Source of the DNA: CBDFLD01 sp965249005
Lineage (GTDB): Bacteria; Acidobacteriota; UBA6911
NCBI GenBank assembly: GCA_965249005.1
Contig: CBDFLD010000023.1
Location: 1,201,910 to 1,265,909, forward strand
Direction of reading: 5' to 3'
DNA: 64,000 nucleotides
Shown here: positions 33,652 through 42,962 of the stretch, piece after piece
Numbering within the stretch: position 1 is the first letter of the stretch
Layout of the letters: each line of letters begins with the position of its first letter
Position numbers and translations under genes: made by a program
The notes under the pieces: model-generated
Seen by the model: only the letters and a program-made list of their open reading frames with translations
The model's database searches: none
What the model was told of the DNA's origin: nothing

Positions 33652-36650
33652 GACGACGTCTCCTCCTTCGTGGTTTCGTGGCGGTGGGCGAGCTCGATGA
33701 GCTCCCAACTCGCGTCCGGATTGTAGCGGTGGAACGCGAACGTGCTCGGATCGACCGCCACGAGGTTGACCCACTGGTTGTGAAACAGCTGCTGCAGGAT
33801 CGCCTGCCTCTGAATGATCGCCGCGATTACGTCCGGTTTGGCTTCGATGATGGCGAGCAGTCGCATCGGTTCGTGATGGTGGATCTCGCCGTCGTTGACT
33901 GTTTGAAGGGGAAGGCCAGTTTGCAGATCACTTTGACTGCCCAACATGAGCCCCACTCCCGAGACCACGTTGTGAATGACCTTGCTGCCGCTTCCATAGT
34001 TCCACGGATCGGTGGCGGAAAAGTAGTGCTCCATGTTGATCCATTCACCCACGATGAGCGGAGCGGTCATGATCTTCTCGAGAATCGCTCCTTCGGGATC
34101 CGGCTCAGGATCGTAGGAGTTCAAGAAAATCCGACCTCCGAGGTCGAGGCCTTTGGTGAGGCGGCGACGGCCGATGATGAAGCCGGCATTGCCGGAGAGG
34201 CCCCACTCGGGCCGCGGGTTGGCCCAATCGACGCTTCTTGCTTTGACATGGGCATAGGCCGCTGCCGCGGAGATGTTGACCGGCGCGCCCGGAATGCGGC
34301 CGCACCGATCGAGTGCTTGCTCGGCGCCACCGCGCTCGAGATCGCGCCGGAGCATTTGCAAGTCTTCGGCATGGCTCGCCGGTACGTCCTGTAGGTCGTA
34401 AGGCTCCACTCGGTCAGTATTGGTGTCGTGTTTCGCGCCCAGGAACCACGTGTCCTCGGGAATGATGAGCCCGCGCTCTTTCAGCACGCTGCGCACCTGC
34501 GGGTGATTCCCCATGGCGGCGAAGGAGCGTGCATTCGGATCCCCAGGACGCCCCCCACAGGCACCGCAATGGAGCGCTGCGAAGTAAGGATTGTTATCGG
34601 AATTGCCACCGTGACCGCAGAGCACCACGAACCGGCCCAGATTCTCCGTCAATCCCATCGTCCGCAGCCCGTTCCCTACGAAGGTTGCCTGCTCCTCGAC
34701 GGTGAAGCCGCGAATGAGTGCCGTCGGCCTCCCTGCTACTTTGGGCGGATCACCGGCGTCGATTCCTACATTGATCTTCGTCGCGACCGGTCGTTCGAAC
34801 CATCGGAGCATCGCGTGGACCAAAGCATGATACGGTCGTCGCACCAAGGTCTTGCCGATCAGACCAACGCTGAAAAAAAGCCCCAGTACGTCGACGAGCA
34901 CAAAGGCGGCAATCGGACTGTGCTTCAAGTCGTGAAACAGCTGCTCGCCGAGCCTGCGAAAGCGCGATCCGGACGCGTAGTCGGTCAGGGCGTTTTGCTG
35001 TCCCGGCCGAGGAAGCTCGAACAAGGCATGCTGCGGTGTCAGCAGCACCGGACAGAGAGCGACCGACTCATCGGTGTCGTAGACGCGGTGACTGATCGGG
35101 ATGCCGAAGAAGCCAGCGAAGCCGAGTGTTTCGTAGGGACCGGTGGTTTCGAAGAAGCGGCGGAACGGTTCCGACCGGACGTCGATGCAAAACGCCACTT
35201 GTGCCCGCGGTCTCTCGCCCTTGTCCGTCTGTGTGTTCCGATGCGCCGACAGCTTCGAGAGCACGTCGTCCCGATAAGAATCCTCGTAGGCTTCCAGCCA
35301 AACCGGAGGGTGCTGTTCAACCGGGAATTCATCCAGCCAGCCAAGGAGCCGCTCGGCGTCCTCGCGCGTCAGGGCTCGATACTCCTCCGACAAAAGCCCG
35401 AGAAAAGCGATCAAATGAAACAGGCGCCAGGCATCGCGAGGGGCAAGAAGTAGATTCTTTCCTGGGATCGCGGTCTTCGCCATCCGTGTCGCATAGTCTT
35501 GCCGGCGAGCGCGCCAGTAGTCCGTGAGGGCAGAGAGCTCCGAGTCCACTCCAAAGTCGCGACGCGTAACGACCCGGGTTAGCTCGAGCTCGTAAAAGAG
35601 CCGCACCCCCAAGTAGTGAACCACATCGATGGGATTCTCCTGCTGTATCGGCTCTTCGGGATTCAAACCGCGCCAGCGGATAAAACCCGTCCATCCCGGC
35701 AACTGAGCGAGCACGCGAGTGAGATATTCGCGCCAGCGCTCCGTCGGGATCTCGAGCGCGCGAAGCGCCTGCCCGATCGCTTGCTCCGGCTCGGCTGGAA
35801 GTGCCTGAAGCTTCTCCGCAAAACGCTCGATGCCCAGAAACCGGCCCGAAGCGTCGCTCTGTGCGAGTTCCCGCCAGGCGGCATAGAAGCCGGAAGCTTT
35901 TCCCGGCATCTCCCAGCCCGCCATCCCTTCGTCGACGAAGGCGGCGATCCATTTGATCATCTGCTCGTCGATCGTATCGACGATCGAGACGCCGGCGAGC
36001 TGTTGCACCCAGTCGCTCAGGCTACGGCGAAAGGGAAGCTCGATGTGGACCGTCGTTTCCGCGCCCTGCTGATCGGTCGCCTCGGAAGGTTGCTCGTCCC
36101 ACAACGGGTCGGACAGATCAAGCACGTCCAAAACGTGATTCCACACTCGCGGCAAGTACCGGTGGGCCGGCTCCGACACCGTGATTCTCGCGGTCGTTTC
36201 GTCTGGTAGATCGGCACGCAATCTCTCGAGTGCGCCCCCGCCGTTGAACTGCCAGGGGAGGAGTGCCGGATCGACCGCCTCGAAGCCGAATAGAAAATGC
36301 AGGCGCAAGACTTCCGCTTCTGTGACCTTCCGGTCGCCGAGCAGGAGGCTCTCATTGCCAGGGCGAGGCCCCACACGCTCGAGTGCTCGGTCCACGCTGC
36401 GAGCACGGATACGCCCGTTTCGATAGAAGCCTCGATACTCGGCAACGGGAAGATAGCCTTCGGCGCCGAAGAGGTGATTTGCTTCTCGAATCGCCTCATC
36501 AAAGGGTAAGTGTTCGAGGCCGTGTATCGGGTTGTGGTGCACGAAGCCCTTCATGGGCCAAAACTGCGCCACGGGCTCAGCTGCCTCCTCGATCGTATGA
36601 TGGAGGTGCCCGCCTTCCGATGCCGCTGTTGTCTCGGCGGTTTCGTCCAT
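33648..36650 (-). CDS. dabA: DabA-type inorganic carbon transporter subunit (DUF2309)
   Basis: About 1,000 residues of the DUF2309/UPF0753 family (DabA, MpsB). DabA has a beta-carbonic-anhydrase-like zinc site and works with a NuoL-type partner to take up CO2 as bicarbonate, driven by an ion gradient. Zinc ligands are visible, numbered from GTG 36659: Cys491 and Asp493 in FCIDVRSE, His683 in CGHGGNSDNNP, Cys698 in LHCGACGG. The N-terminal FWPMKGFVHHNPIHGLE is also conserved. ATG 36650 has an AGGGG upstream and is preferred over GTG 36659. It lies between the SulP gene (167 bp upstream) and mrpE (overlapping). Heterotrophs use such systems to supply bicarbonate for carboxylations. The family call is firm; the transport role follows from homologues. 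Confidence 0.9.
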   Translation of the reverse strand: MDETAETTAASEGGHLHHTIEEAAEPVAQFWPMKGFVHHNPIHGLEHLPFDEAIREANHLFGAEGYLPVAEYRGFYRNGRIRARSVDRALERVGPRPGNESLLLGDRKVTEAEVLRLHFLFGFEAVDPALLPWQFNGGGALERLRADLPDETTARITVSEPAHRYLPRVWNHVLDVLDLSDPLWDEQPSEATDQQGAETTVHIELPFRRSLSDWVQQLAGVSIVDTIDEQMIKWIAAFVDEGMAGWEMPGKASGFYAAWRELAQSDASGRFLGIERFAEKLQALPAEPEQAIGQALRALEIPTERWREYLTRVLAQLPGWTGFIRWRGLNPEEPIQQENPIDVVHYLGVRLFYELELTRVVTRRDFGVDSELSALTDYWRARRQDYATRMAKTAIPGKNLLLAPRDAWRLFHLIAFLGLLSEEYRALTREDAERLLGWLDEFPVEQHPPVWLEAYEDSYRDDVLSKLSAHRNTQTDKGERPRAQVAFCIDVRSEPFRRFFETTGPYETLGFAGFFGIPISHRVYDTDESVALCPVLLTPQHALFELPRPGQQNALTDYASGSRFRRLGEQLFHDLKHSPIAAFVLVDVLGLFFSVGLIGKTLVRRPYHALVHAMLRWFERPVATKINVGIDAGDPPKVAGRPTALIRGFTVEEQATFVGNGLRTMGLTENLGRFVVLCGHGGNSDNNPYFAALHCGACGGRPGDPNARSFAAMGNHPQVRSVLKERGLIIPEDTWFLGAKHDTNTDRVEPYDLQDVPASHAEDLQMLRRDLERGGAEQALDRCGRIPGAPVNISAAAAYAHVKARSVDWANPRPEWGLSGNAGFIIGRRRLTKGLDLGGRIFLNSYDPEPDPEGAILEKIMTAPLIVGEWINMEHYFSATDPWNYGSGSKVIHNVVSGVGLMLGSQSDLQTGLPLQTVNDGEIHHHEPMRLLAIIEAKPDVIAAIIQRQAILQQLFHNQWVNLVAVDPSTFAFHRYNPDASWELIELAHRHETTKEETSS

Positions 36651-36710
36651 GTTCTTCACCCCTGCGCGCCGCGCTCCATAGCCTGCCTTACATCACGACG
36701 ACCTTCGACT

Positions 36711-36745
36711 CAAGCTGGGGGGATACACCCCTTTATCCCAGCTTG
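36711..36745. promoter_or_regulatory. Inverted repeat between sulP and dabA
   Basis: CAAGCTGGG (36711-36719) pairs perfectly with CCCAGCTTG (36737-36745), and the 17-nt loop holds GGGG/CCCC around ATACA. It lies 61 bp before the dabA start in the operon leader. No T-run follows it on the minus strand, so it is not a standard terminator for sulP. It could be an RNA stem that sets relative expression, an operator, or a plus-strand terminator remnant. Confidence 0.5.
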
Positions 36746-36817
36746 TTTGCTTTGCATGGTCTTATGTCCAGATACGACTCGCTATTTGTGCCCTTTCAGC
36801 CGAGTGCCTCGTTGGGA

Positions 36818-38455
36818 CTAAACCTTCGGTTTCTTGCGTGCCGCCATGGGATGACTGGAAAGCTTCCGATGGTCGTCCAATCCGGTGACCGACAGCTCGC
36901 GCTCGCTCTCTTTGAATTCCTGTCCTAGCTCGTGAAGATTCGCCATGACCGTGTGATCCACGAGCGCCGTGCCCGACATATCAACGACCACCCGCGGTGT
37001 TTCCGTCAGCCGCCCGATGCGGTTCTTGAGTGCGATCCAGGTGCTGAAGACCGCTGACTTTTGCACCGTGACGGTGGCCGCGCTGCCGCTCCCCGCTTCG
37101 ACGCTGATGCTGGGCTTGAAGAGCGAACTCAGCGGGGCACCGTTGATCAAGTGAATGAAGGCTTTGACCAGAATCCCGATGCCGATTCCCACGAGAAGGT
37201 CGGTGGCAAGCACACCCAATATCGTGGACACGAAAATAATCAGTTGCTCGCGCCCTACTTTGTACATGTGCATGAACTCTTGCGGCGACGCCAACCGAAA
37301 GCCGGTGAAGACGAGCATGGCGGCCAGCGCCGCGAGCGGTATCCGATCAATTAGAGTGGGCACCAGCGCCACGAACAAGAGCAGGAACGTACCGTGGAAC
37401 AAGTTGGCGAATCGTGTGCGGGCTCCGCTGTCGATGTTTGCCTTGCTCCGAACGATCTCGGAAATCATAGGAAGCCCGCCCACGAACGCTGACACTGTAT
37501 TGCCAATACCCACTGCGAGCAGATCACGATCGAGATTGGTCTTCCGCCGCCAGGGATCGATTTGATCGACCGCCTTGGCACTCAAGATGGACTCGAGGCT
37601 ACCGATGAGTGCGAACATCAAGATGTACTTCAAACCGATGGCGCTCAGTATGCCCGAAAAATCCGGAAAGGTCACAGCCGCGAACATATCGTCTGGAACG
37701 TCGACCAGGTAGCGAAGACCGAGTGTGTAGGTTTCATCGTCGAACGTGTAAGCATGTTCGTCCCCAATGTCGAAGTACATACCCAATGGGACAGCGATGA
37801 GTAGCACCAACATGGGCGCCGGAATGATCTTGAGCCGCGGATTCTTGATGAAGGTGTAGCCGAACATGATGACGAGGCTCACGATGCCGATGAGTGCAAT
37901 CACCGGATTCAGCTCCATGACGTAGCGGGGAAACGAGGCGAGTCGCTCGAGCGGTGTCCCCTCACCTTTGACACCCAGCGTGATGGGGACCTGCGTGGCA
38001 ATGACGAGCACACCGATCGAAGCGAGTAGCCCGTGTACGGCTGCAGTGGGAAAGAACTCGCCCAGGATTCCAGACCGAAAGATCCCCAGGAGAATTTGAA
38101 TGACGCCGGCGACCACGCCCACTCCGAGGGCGAGCCGGTACGCTTGGAAATCGGCGGTCGGATCGGCTCCACCTGTATAGCCGAACTCGGTAACACAGCC
38201 CAAGGCGACGACGATGAGTCCTGCGGCCGGCCCTTTGATGGTGAGCTCCGAGTTGCTGAAGAAAGCAGAGAGAATACCGCCAATGATGGCGGTATACACA
38301 CCGGCGATGGCGGGATAGCCACAGGCCAAGGAGATGGCCAGGCACAACGGAAGGGCAATAAGAAAAACGAGGAAGCCGGAAAGGATGTCCGCCTTCCAGT
38401 ATTCTTTTAAACCTTCTAGGGTTCCGCGGGGAACCTCAGATGCTTGTGCGTTCAT
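36818..38455 (-). CDS. SulP-family anion transporter with STAS domain
   Basis: A 545-residue SulP (SLC26-like) permease. The N-terminal YWKADILSGFLVFLIALPLCLAISLACG and GGILSAFFSNSELTIKGPAAGLIVV are the conserved SulP substrate-site region. SLESILSAKAVDQIDPWRRKTNLDRDLLAVGIGN follows. A STAS domain closes the protein (TETPRVVVDMSGTALVDHTVMANLHELGQEF). Members carry sulfate or bicarbonate. Being the first gene of a DabA operon favours bicarbonate, as in BicA-type and DAB-linked SulPs. About 12 membrane segments are expected. The gene lacks an adjacent carbonic anhydrase, but DabA itself supplies a carbonic-anhydrase-like site. Confidence 0.88.
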   Translation of the reverse strand: MNAQASEVPRGTLEGLKEYWKADILSGFLVFLIALPLCLAISLACGYPAIAGVYTAIIGGILSAFFSNSELTIKGPAAGLIVVALGCVTEFGYTGGADPTADFQAYRLALGVGVVAGVIQILLGIFRSGILGEFFPTAAVHGLLASIGVLVIATQVPITLGVKGEGTPLERLASFPRYVMELNPVIALIGIVSLVIMFGYTFIKNPRLKIIPAPMLVLLIAVPLGMYFDIGDEHAYTFDDETYTLGLRYLVDVPDDMFAAVTFPDFSGILSAIGLKYILMFALIGSLESILSAKAVDQIDPWRRKTNLDRDLLAVGIGNTVSAFVGGLPMISEIVRSKANIDSGARTRFANLFHGTFLLLFVALVPTLIDRIPLAALAAMLVFTGFRLASPQEFMHMYKVGREQLIIFVSTILGVLATDLLVGIGIGILVKAFIHLINGAPLSSLFKPSISVEAGSGSAATVTVQKSAVFSTWIALKNRIGRLTETPRVVVDMSGTALVDHTVMANLHELGQEFKESERELSVTGLDDHRKLSSHPMAARKKPKV

Positions 38456-38517
38456 GTCGACCTACCTTCGCGTTTCCACGTCGAAATTCAAACCTGAGAG
38501 CGCTAGGCGCGTGACGG

Positions 38518-39164
38518 TTACTCACGACGCTGAATTTCGTTGAGACGAATGAAAGAAAGTCCGTTTTGCCGGGCACAGAGTGCCCCAGCATCGTTGCTCG
38601 GGGAAAGCCTCACTTCGAGCGGCCCGGGTTGATGAGTCCACCACGCGTAAAATTGTGCGTTGCGGGCTCGAGCTCCGGGCGGAGGCCCTAGCAGTACGTT
38701 TAAGTTGGAGGTGCGCGGCTCTGCGCCACGCTCGAGAGGTTCACTTGGAGGCGTGTCTTCGACTCGGGCCGAATCCAACCCGCGTTTCGAGGTGAATCAG
38801 CCCGCGGGCCGCGTAAATGCCGAATTCCGACAACGTGATCCTCGTTAGGCTGGGCTGTTCTGGCGACGAGGTCGAGTCGGTTGGTCGAATGCGGGTCCAC
38901 AACCTTGATGTGCAGTGGAAGCTCACCATCACGGTGGTGAAAATCCCATCGCTGGGTGCCATTGGATGTGCGCGCCGGCGAATGACGTGAGCAGCCTCGA
39001 TCTCTCGCTCGTGCCGGAGTGACGGCACCGGCAACGAAGAGGCAAACGAGTATGGGAAAACATCTGATGAGATGCCGATTCGATCGAGTGCCGACCAGAT
39101 GTAGCGTCGTATCAGCGGTGAGGCGCACGAGCAAGACCCTACCCATCGGCGCAAAACCTGTCAA
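38518..39164 (-). other. Possible degenerate secreted gene upstream of sulP
   Basis: Three minus-strand frames carry short protein-like runs in order: a leader-like CFPILVCLFVAGAVTPARA, then HRDGELPLHIKVVDPHSTNRLD, then FGIYAARGLIHLETR, then NVLLGPPPGARARNAQFYAWWTHQPGPLEVRLSPS. This may be a small secreted protein broken by indels. No family is recognised. The stretch must also hold the promoter of the SulP-DabA operon; I see no clear promoter motif. Confidence 0.3.
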
Positions 39165-39180
39165 CCGTTAAATCGATGGG

Positions 39181-40486
39181 GGTCATGTCAAGCTGCTTGT
39201 GTAAAAAGGTCGAGGGTACGAGTTGGTCGTTGTTCCTTCCAATCGAGATTGAATCGATGGAAGATCGAGTAAATGATTCTGTCGACACTCTGGACATTAA
39301 CAAAGCAAACCATCGGACGCGTTCTCCGTCGAACCTCAACGAAGCAGCGTTCGATGACGTTGGTGGTTCGTAGCTTCTTCCACAGAGGCCGTGGGAAGCT
39401 GTAAAAGGCCAGTAACTCAGGGAGATCCTTCTCCAATCGATTCACCATCTTCGGATAATCCTTGTGCCAGCAACGCTTCAGCCTCCTGAAAGCTGTCAGT
39501 GCATCCCGACGGCTATCGGCCTGGTAGATGGCCCGTGCATCCTGCTTGATCTGGTCTCGATCGCACTTTCGGACTGAATTGACGATGTTTCGCATCTTAT
39601 GTGCCCAGCAGCGTTGGTGCTGAGCTCTCGGATAGATCGTTTCAATGGCCGCTGCCAGACCTGCACAGCCGTCGGTCACAATCAGCTCGAGGTTATCTCC
39701 CTCTATACCACGCCGGTACAGATCTCCTAAGAGTCCTTCCCAGGCAGCTTGACTCTCTCCACTGCTGCGCATAAATGCCAAAAGCTGCCGGCTACCATCC
39801 GCTCTCACCCCGTAGGCCACCAGCATCTGCACCCGTTTCCGCCCACTCGGACGTCTTACCCTCAGACTCACTCCGTCCAGAAACAGTGTCTTCCATTCGT
39901 CACTCAACCGAGCTCGGTGAAATCGCTGTACTGCTTCATCTAGCTCTCGTGTCAGCTGCGATACCGTCTGTGCACTGACAACTTCTCCCGTCATGATCGC
40001 CACAATCCGTCCCACCGTCCGTGTGCTGATTCCTCTGAGAAACGCCTCTCGTATCAGCAACGTTACCTCGTCAGCTCGTCGTTGAAACCGTTGTAATCCC
40101 TTCGGGAGAAAATTCTTGTTCCGGCTCCGGGCAATCCGCAACCGTAACGTTCCAAAGCGGGTCACAAAGTCCCGTTCATAGTATCCATTGCGGTACTCTC
40201 TCTTTCTCTGCCCACCTCTTTCATACCATCCAAAGCCACAATAACGGTCTCTCTGCCGCTGTGATTCAGTCTCGAAATACCGTTTCCACGCCAGCTTTGT
40301 CTTGCTATACACATCTCCCCAAAAGTCTTCTTTTACCTCATCAAGGAAATGTTGGAATTGTTCGGTCATCGGTGTTAATTTTCGCCATTGGGTGTAAGCT
40401 CCTTTCTTGGAGTTGGTTTTTGCCATCGCAGCAAAAAAACCAAACTTACACCCTCTTTCTTTTTACACAAGCAAAGTTACATCACC
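39181..40486 (-). mobile_element. IS256-family insertion sequence, complete
   Basis: Ends are imperfect 28-bp inverted repeats: GGTCATGTCAAGCTGCTTGT at 39181 and the complement of a matching GGTGATGTAACTTTGCTTGT at 40486, both continuing GTAAAAAG. A 9-bp target duplication ATCGATGGG flanks the element (39172-39180 and 40487-40495). Length is 1,306 bp with one transposase gene. An intact duplication and frame suggest recent insertion. Confidence 0.9.
39188..40426 (-). CDS. IS256-family transposase
   Basis: A 412-residue Mutator/IS256 transposase. The DDE catalytic residues are recognisable: Asp in LFLDGVSL, Asp in IVTDGCAGL, and Glu in TNVIERCFVEVRRRTRPM. AQHQRCWAHKMRNIVNSV is the conserved C/H region between the second Asp and the Glu. 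GGQRKREYRNGYYERDFVTRFGTLRLRIARSR is the N-terminal DNA-binding end. The frame is complete, so the element may be active. Confidence 0.95.
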   Translation of the reverse strand: MAKTNSKKGAYTQWRKLTPMTEQFQHFLDEVKEDFWGDVYSKTKLAWKRYFETESQRQRDRYCGFGWYERGGQRKREYRNGYYERDFVTRFGTLRLRIARSRNKNFLPKGLQRFQRRADEVTLLIREAFLRGISTRTVGRIVAIMTGEVVSAQTVSQLTRELDEAVQRFHRARLSDEWKTLFLDGVSLRVRRPSGRKRVQMLVAYGVRADGSRQLLAFMRSSGESQAAWEGLLGDLYRRGIEGDNLELIVTDGCAGLAAAIETIYPRAQHQRCWAHKMRNIVNSVRKCDRDQIKQDARAIYQADSRRDALTAFRRLKRCWHKDYPKMVNRLEKDLPELLAFYSFPRPLWKKLRTTNVIERCFVEVRRRTRPMVCFVNVQSVDRIIYSIFHRFNLDWKEQRPTRTLDLFTQAA

Positions 40487-40495
40487 ATCGATGGG

Positions 40496-41178
40496 GCGGT
40501 CGACGCAGCGATGCATCCACTGGACAGCGAGGACTCGTCATCTAAGACCAGACCAAAGCTCTCGGGTCACAAGCGACTTCTCTTGCGGGGAGGTCGTCCT
40601 TGCAGGAATGCGTTCCCAACAGCCTCTGATATGTCGGTTGTTGTGTCTCGTTCAGCTGGACCAGTATCGAACCGCTACGTTGATTCGCAGTGCGTGGCTA
40701 CACCCCTTTGGACATCATGGACGGGGCGATCCCCAATTGACCGTCGGATAACTGTATCGGGAACAACCTGATATTGCGGTGCCCAGTCCACCAGTGGTTC
40801 TTCTCGAAATCACAACACGTGAACGGAAACACACTATATTGTAGACAAAGACAAACTATACAACAAGTTTGTATGAATTTTCTATATCACTTGTTATCAG
40901 TGGTTTGATCGATCCTGTGCGGGATATGTGGTCCGAGATTCTCCCGCGTCCTGCCGACGAAGTCCCGCCGATGCCTCCTTTCTCGAAGTCGGACGGTCTG
41001 CTCCGCCCTACTCGGGCAATTAGGTTACGATAATGTAGCTTATTGACTGCAATTCCTACAGACATGTCATTTACTCTCCAGTGCTCGATTGTGGCCTGCC
41101 CGGCAGTCCGTTTTGTAAAGTACTTAGATACAACCAAATAGTAATCAGAGTTCCTCTCGAATCTAAACGTCGCGAGCC
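40496..41178. other. Gene-poor stretch between IS256 and the nitrogen locus
   Basis: No coding region with a recognisable product is visible. The part from 40800 to 40900 is AT-rich and contains the short inverted repeat ATACAA..TTGTAT. Binding sites for an enhancer protein would be expected here because the promoter at 41179 is of sigma-54 type, but I do not see a clear NtrC-like palindrome. Confidence 0.4.
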
Positions 41179-41195
41179 TTGGCACGCGTATTGCA
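41179..41195 (+). promoter_or_regulatory. Sigma-54 promoter of the porin-amtB-PII locus
   Basis: TTGGCACGCGTATTGCA matches the sigma-54 consensus (TGGCACG-N4-TTGCA). The invariant GG (41181-41182) and GC (41193-41194) are separated by the required 10 bp. Transcription would start near 41206, giving a leader of about 127 nt before the porin. The match fits nitrogen-limitation control of the downstream ammonium transporter and PII genes. Confidence 0.8.
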
Positions 41196-41332
41196 TCAAC
41201 GGACACGTACCCGTCGAGCGAGTCACCCGTGAGTGTGCTTCCGGGATGAGAGTCCGCGAAGTCCGGTCAGTAGTATTGCCGTTGGTTGGGTCGCTGCCCT
41301 GTTCCATGGCTTTTCTTGAGGAGAGATAATTG

Positions 41333-42676
41333 ATGAAGCAGACTTGGTGTCGAATTGTGGCAGTGGCCGGGCTGGCTGCCTGGTTGTGGCAGGCCCCGGT
41401 GGCCGCACAGTCAGCGGAAAGCGGCGCCACGGAGAAGAGCTCCGAGGCGACGCTCCGTGAGGAGGTCGAGGCTTTAAAACAGCGTTTGCTGCAGTTGGAG
41501 ACGTTGCTCAGCGCGCAACTCCAAGAGCAGAAGCAGGTGGTTTCTCCCGCGCCGGTGACGCCAGGAACGCAGAGCGCTGACTCGTCGGTGTCCGTAGAGA
41601 ATGAGTCAGAGCGGGCCGCCGCCGAGCCCGCGCCGCGCAGCGGGGTGCCCGTTGGGGTCGCCAGTAGCGGCGGTCAGCCGATCGCGATCACCGGGCTTGT
41701 CGACGCCTATTACACCCGCAACTTCAACAATCCGGCTAATGGTACGAATACGCTCTATTACACCAACCCGAACTCGCGCGGCTTCGGTCTGAACCAAGTC
41801 AAGTTGGAGATCGAGGCCAAGGGTGACGATAGCCCGGTCGGCTTCCGCTCCGACCTCTGGTTCGGCTCGGGCGCGCGGCTCTTTCGCGACGGCCTCGAGC
41901 CCGGTCCACTCGAGGACGTGCTCTATCTACAGCAGGCTTTTGGGTACTACCAGTGGGACAGCGGCCACCAGCTCGACGTCGGTCTGTTTGGCACGATCGC
42001 AGGTCTGGAGGTGGCGGAATCGCACCTGAACTGGAACTACACGCGCGGCATTCTGTGGGCGTGGAACGAGCCGTTCTCGCACATGGGCGCGCGGTTCACC
42101 GCTCCACTCAGCGATGAGTTCACGGCGAAGTTTCTGCTGGTCAACGGCTTTGACAACGCATTTGATCAAAACTCTGGCAAGTCTTACGGCCTGCAGGGCT
42201 CGTGGGCGCCGGGCGATCGCTTCAACACCACGTTGACCTGGATTCATGGTCCGGAGAACAACCTGACCAATGAGGGCTGGCTGCGCAACGTGAGCTGGAA
42301 TTTCTATGGCGCACTGCACGAGAAGTTCGAGATCATGGGCAACTTCGACTACATCTCGAACATGGACCCGTTCGGTGTGGCGGCCACCTCCTGGGGCTTG
42401 GGTGGCTATGCCCGATTCTCGCCGTCGGAGAAGTTCCGTATCGCTCAGCGTTTTGAGTACTTCGATGATCTGGAGGCCCGCTCGACCGGCCTGGAGCACA
42501 TCCTCAAGGAGTACACGCTGACGTTCGAGTACGCTCCTGAGTCTCGCTTTATCACGCGCCTGGAGTACCGCCGGGACTGGTCAACGGCTCCGTTCTTCTG
42601 GCGCGGGCTCGATGAATTCACGACCAACCAGGACACGATGACACTCGGCTTTATGTGGGTGTTCGGTCCGGAGTAG
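41333..42676 (+). CDS. BBP2-type outer-membrane beta-barrel porin
   Basis: A 447-residue outer-membrane protein. A signal peptide (about 1-26, ending QAPVAAQ) is followed by a short coiled-coil (LREEVEALKQRLLQLETLLSAQLQEQK) that could trimerise or reach the peptidoglycan, then a Ser/Ala/Pro linker. The barrel begins at ITGLVDAYYTRNFNNP. Alternating aromatic strands run to the C-terminal TMTLGFMWVFGPE. Putative BBP2-like porins like this often sit before amtB in Acidobacteriota. Start ATG 41333 follows GAGGAGAG. With the sigma-54 promoter upstream, a role in nitrogen-compound uptake is likely but inferred. Confidence 0.82.
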   Translation: MKQTWCRIVAVAGLAAWLWQAPVAAQSAESGATEKSSEATLREEVEALKQRLLQLETLLSAQLQEQKQVVSPAPVTPGTQSADSSVSVENESERAAAEPAPRSGVPVGVASSGGQPIAITGLVDAYYTRNFNNPANGTNTLYYTNPNSRGFGLNQVKLEIEAKGDDSPVGFRSDLWFGSGARLFRDGLEPGPLEDVLYLQQAFGYYQWDSGHQLDVGLFGTIAGLEVAESHLNWNYTRGILWAWNEPFSHMGARFTAPLSDEFTAKFLLVNGFDNAFDQNSGKSYGLQGSWAPGDRFNTTLTWIHGPENNLTNEGWLRNVSWNFYGALHEKFEIMGNFDYISNMDPFGVAATSWGLGGYARFSPSEKFRIAQRFEYFDDLEARSTGLEHILKEYTLTFEYAPESRFITRLEYRRDWSTAPFFWRGLDEFTTNQDTMTLGFMWVFGPE

Positions 42677-42684
42677 GCTCTTTC

Positions 42685-42790
42685 CATTGACGATCATCAA
42701 TGAGCGTGGTCACTGAGCCCGGTCCTGTCCCGCAGCGGCTTGGTGGATTACCAGCTGCAGGACCGGCGATCCGTGTACCTGGGAATCGCC
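42685..42790 (+). promoter_or_regulatory. Cluster of inverted repeats after the porin gene
   Basis: Three potential stems follow the porin stop: CATTGA/TCAATG (42685-42702), CCGGTCCTG/CAGGACCGG (42719-42727 with 42758-42766) and GGCGAT/ATCGCC (42765-42790). None ends in a T-run. They may stabilise the porin mRNA or partly terminate transcription before amtB, so that the porin is made in excess. This is inference. Confidence 0.4.
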
Positions 42791-42962
42791 GGAAGTCCCG
42801 CCACGTTCGCTGCTACATCTTGGGGCGAGATTTAGCCTCGGCCTGGCTTTCTGGACCGGAGCGGAACTTGCCCGGCATGGTCTGGCGGGCCGAGCCTCGC
42901 AACCATCGGAGACCGTGGGAGATTGCAAGCGGCCTCAACACACACTGAGGGAAGGAGATAAG

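Noticed and set aside
36711..36745. Rho-independent terminator of sulP
   Set aside because: The stem is strong but there is no T-run on the strand being transcribed, and dabA clearly belongs to the same unit.
40856..41206. 116-residue minus-strand open frame upstream of the porin
   Set aside because: It has no recognisable domain and overlaps the sigma-54 promoter.
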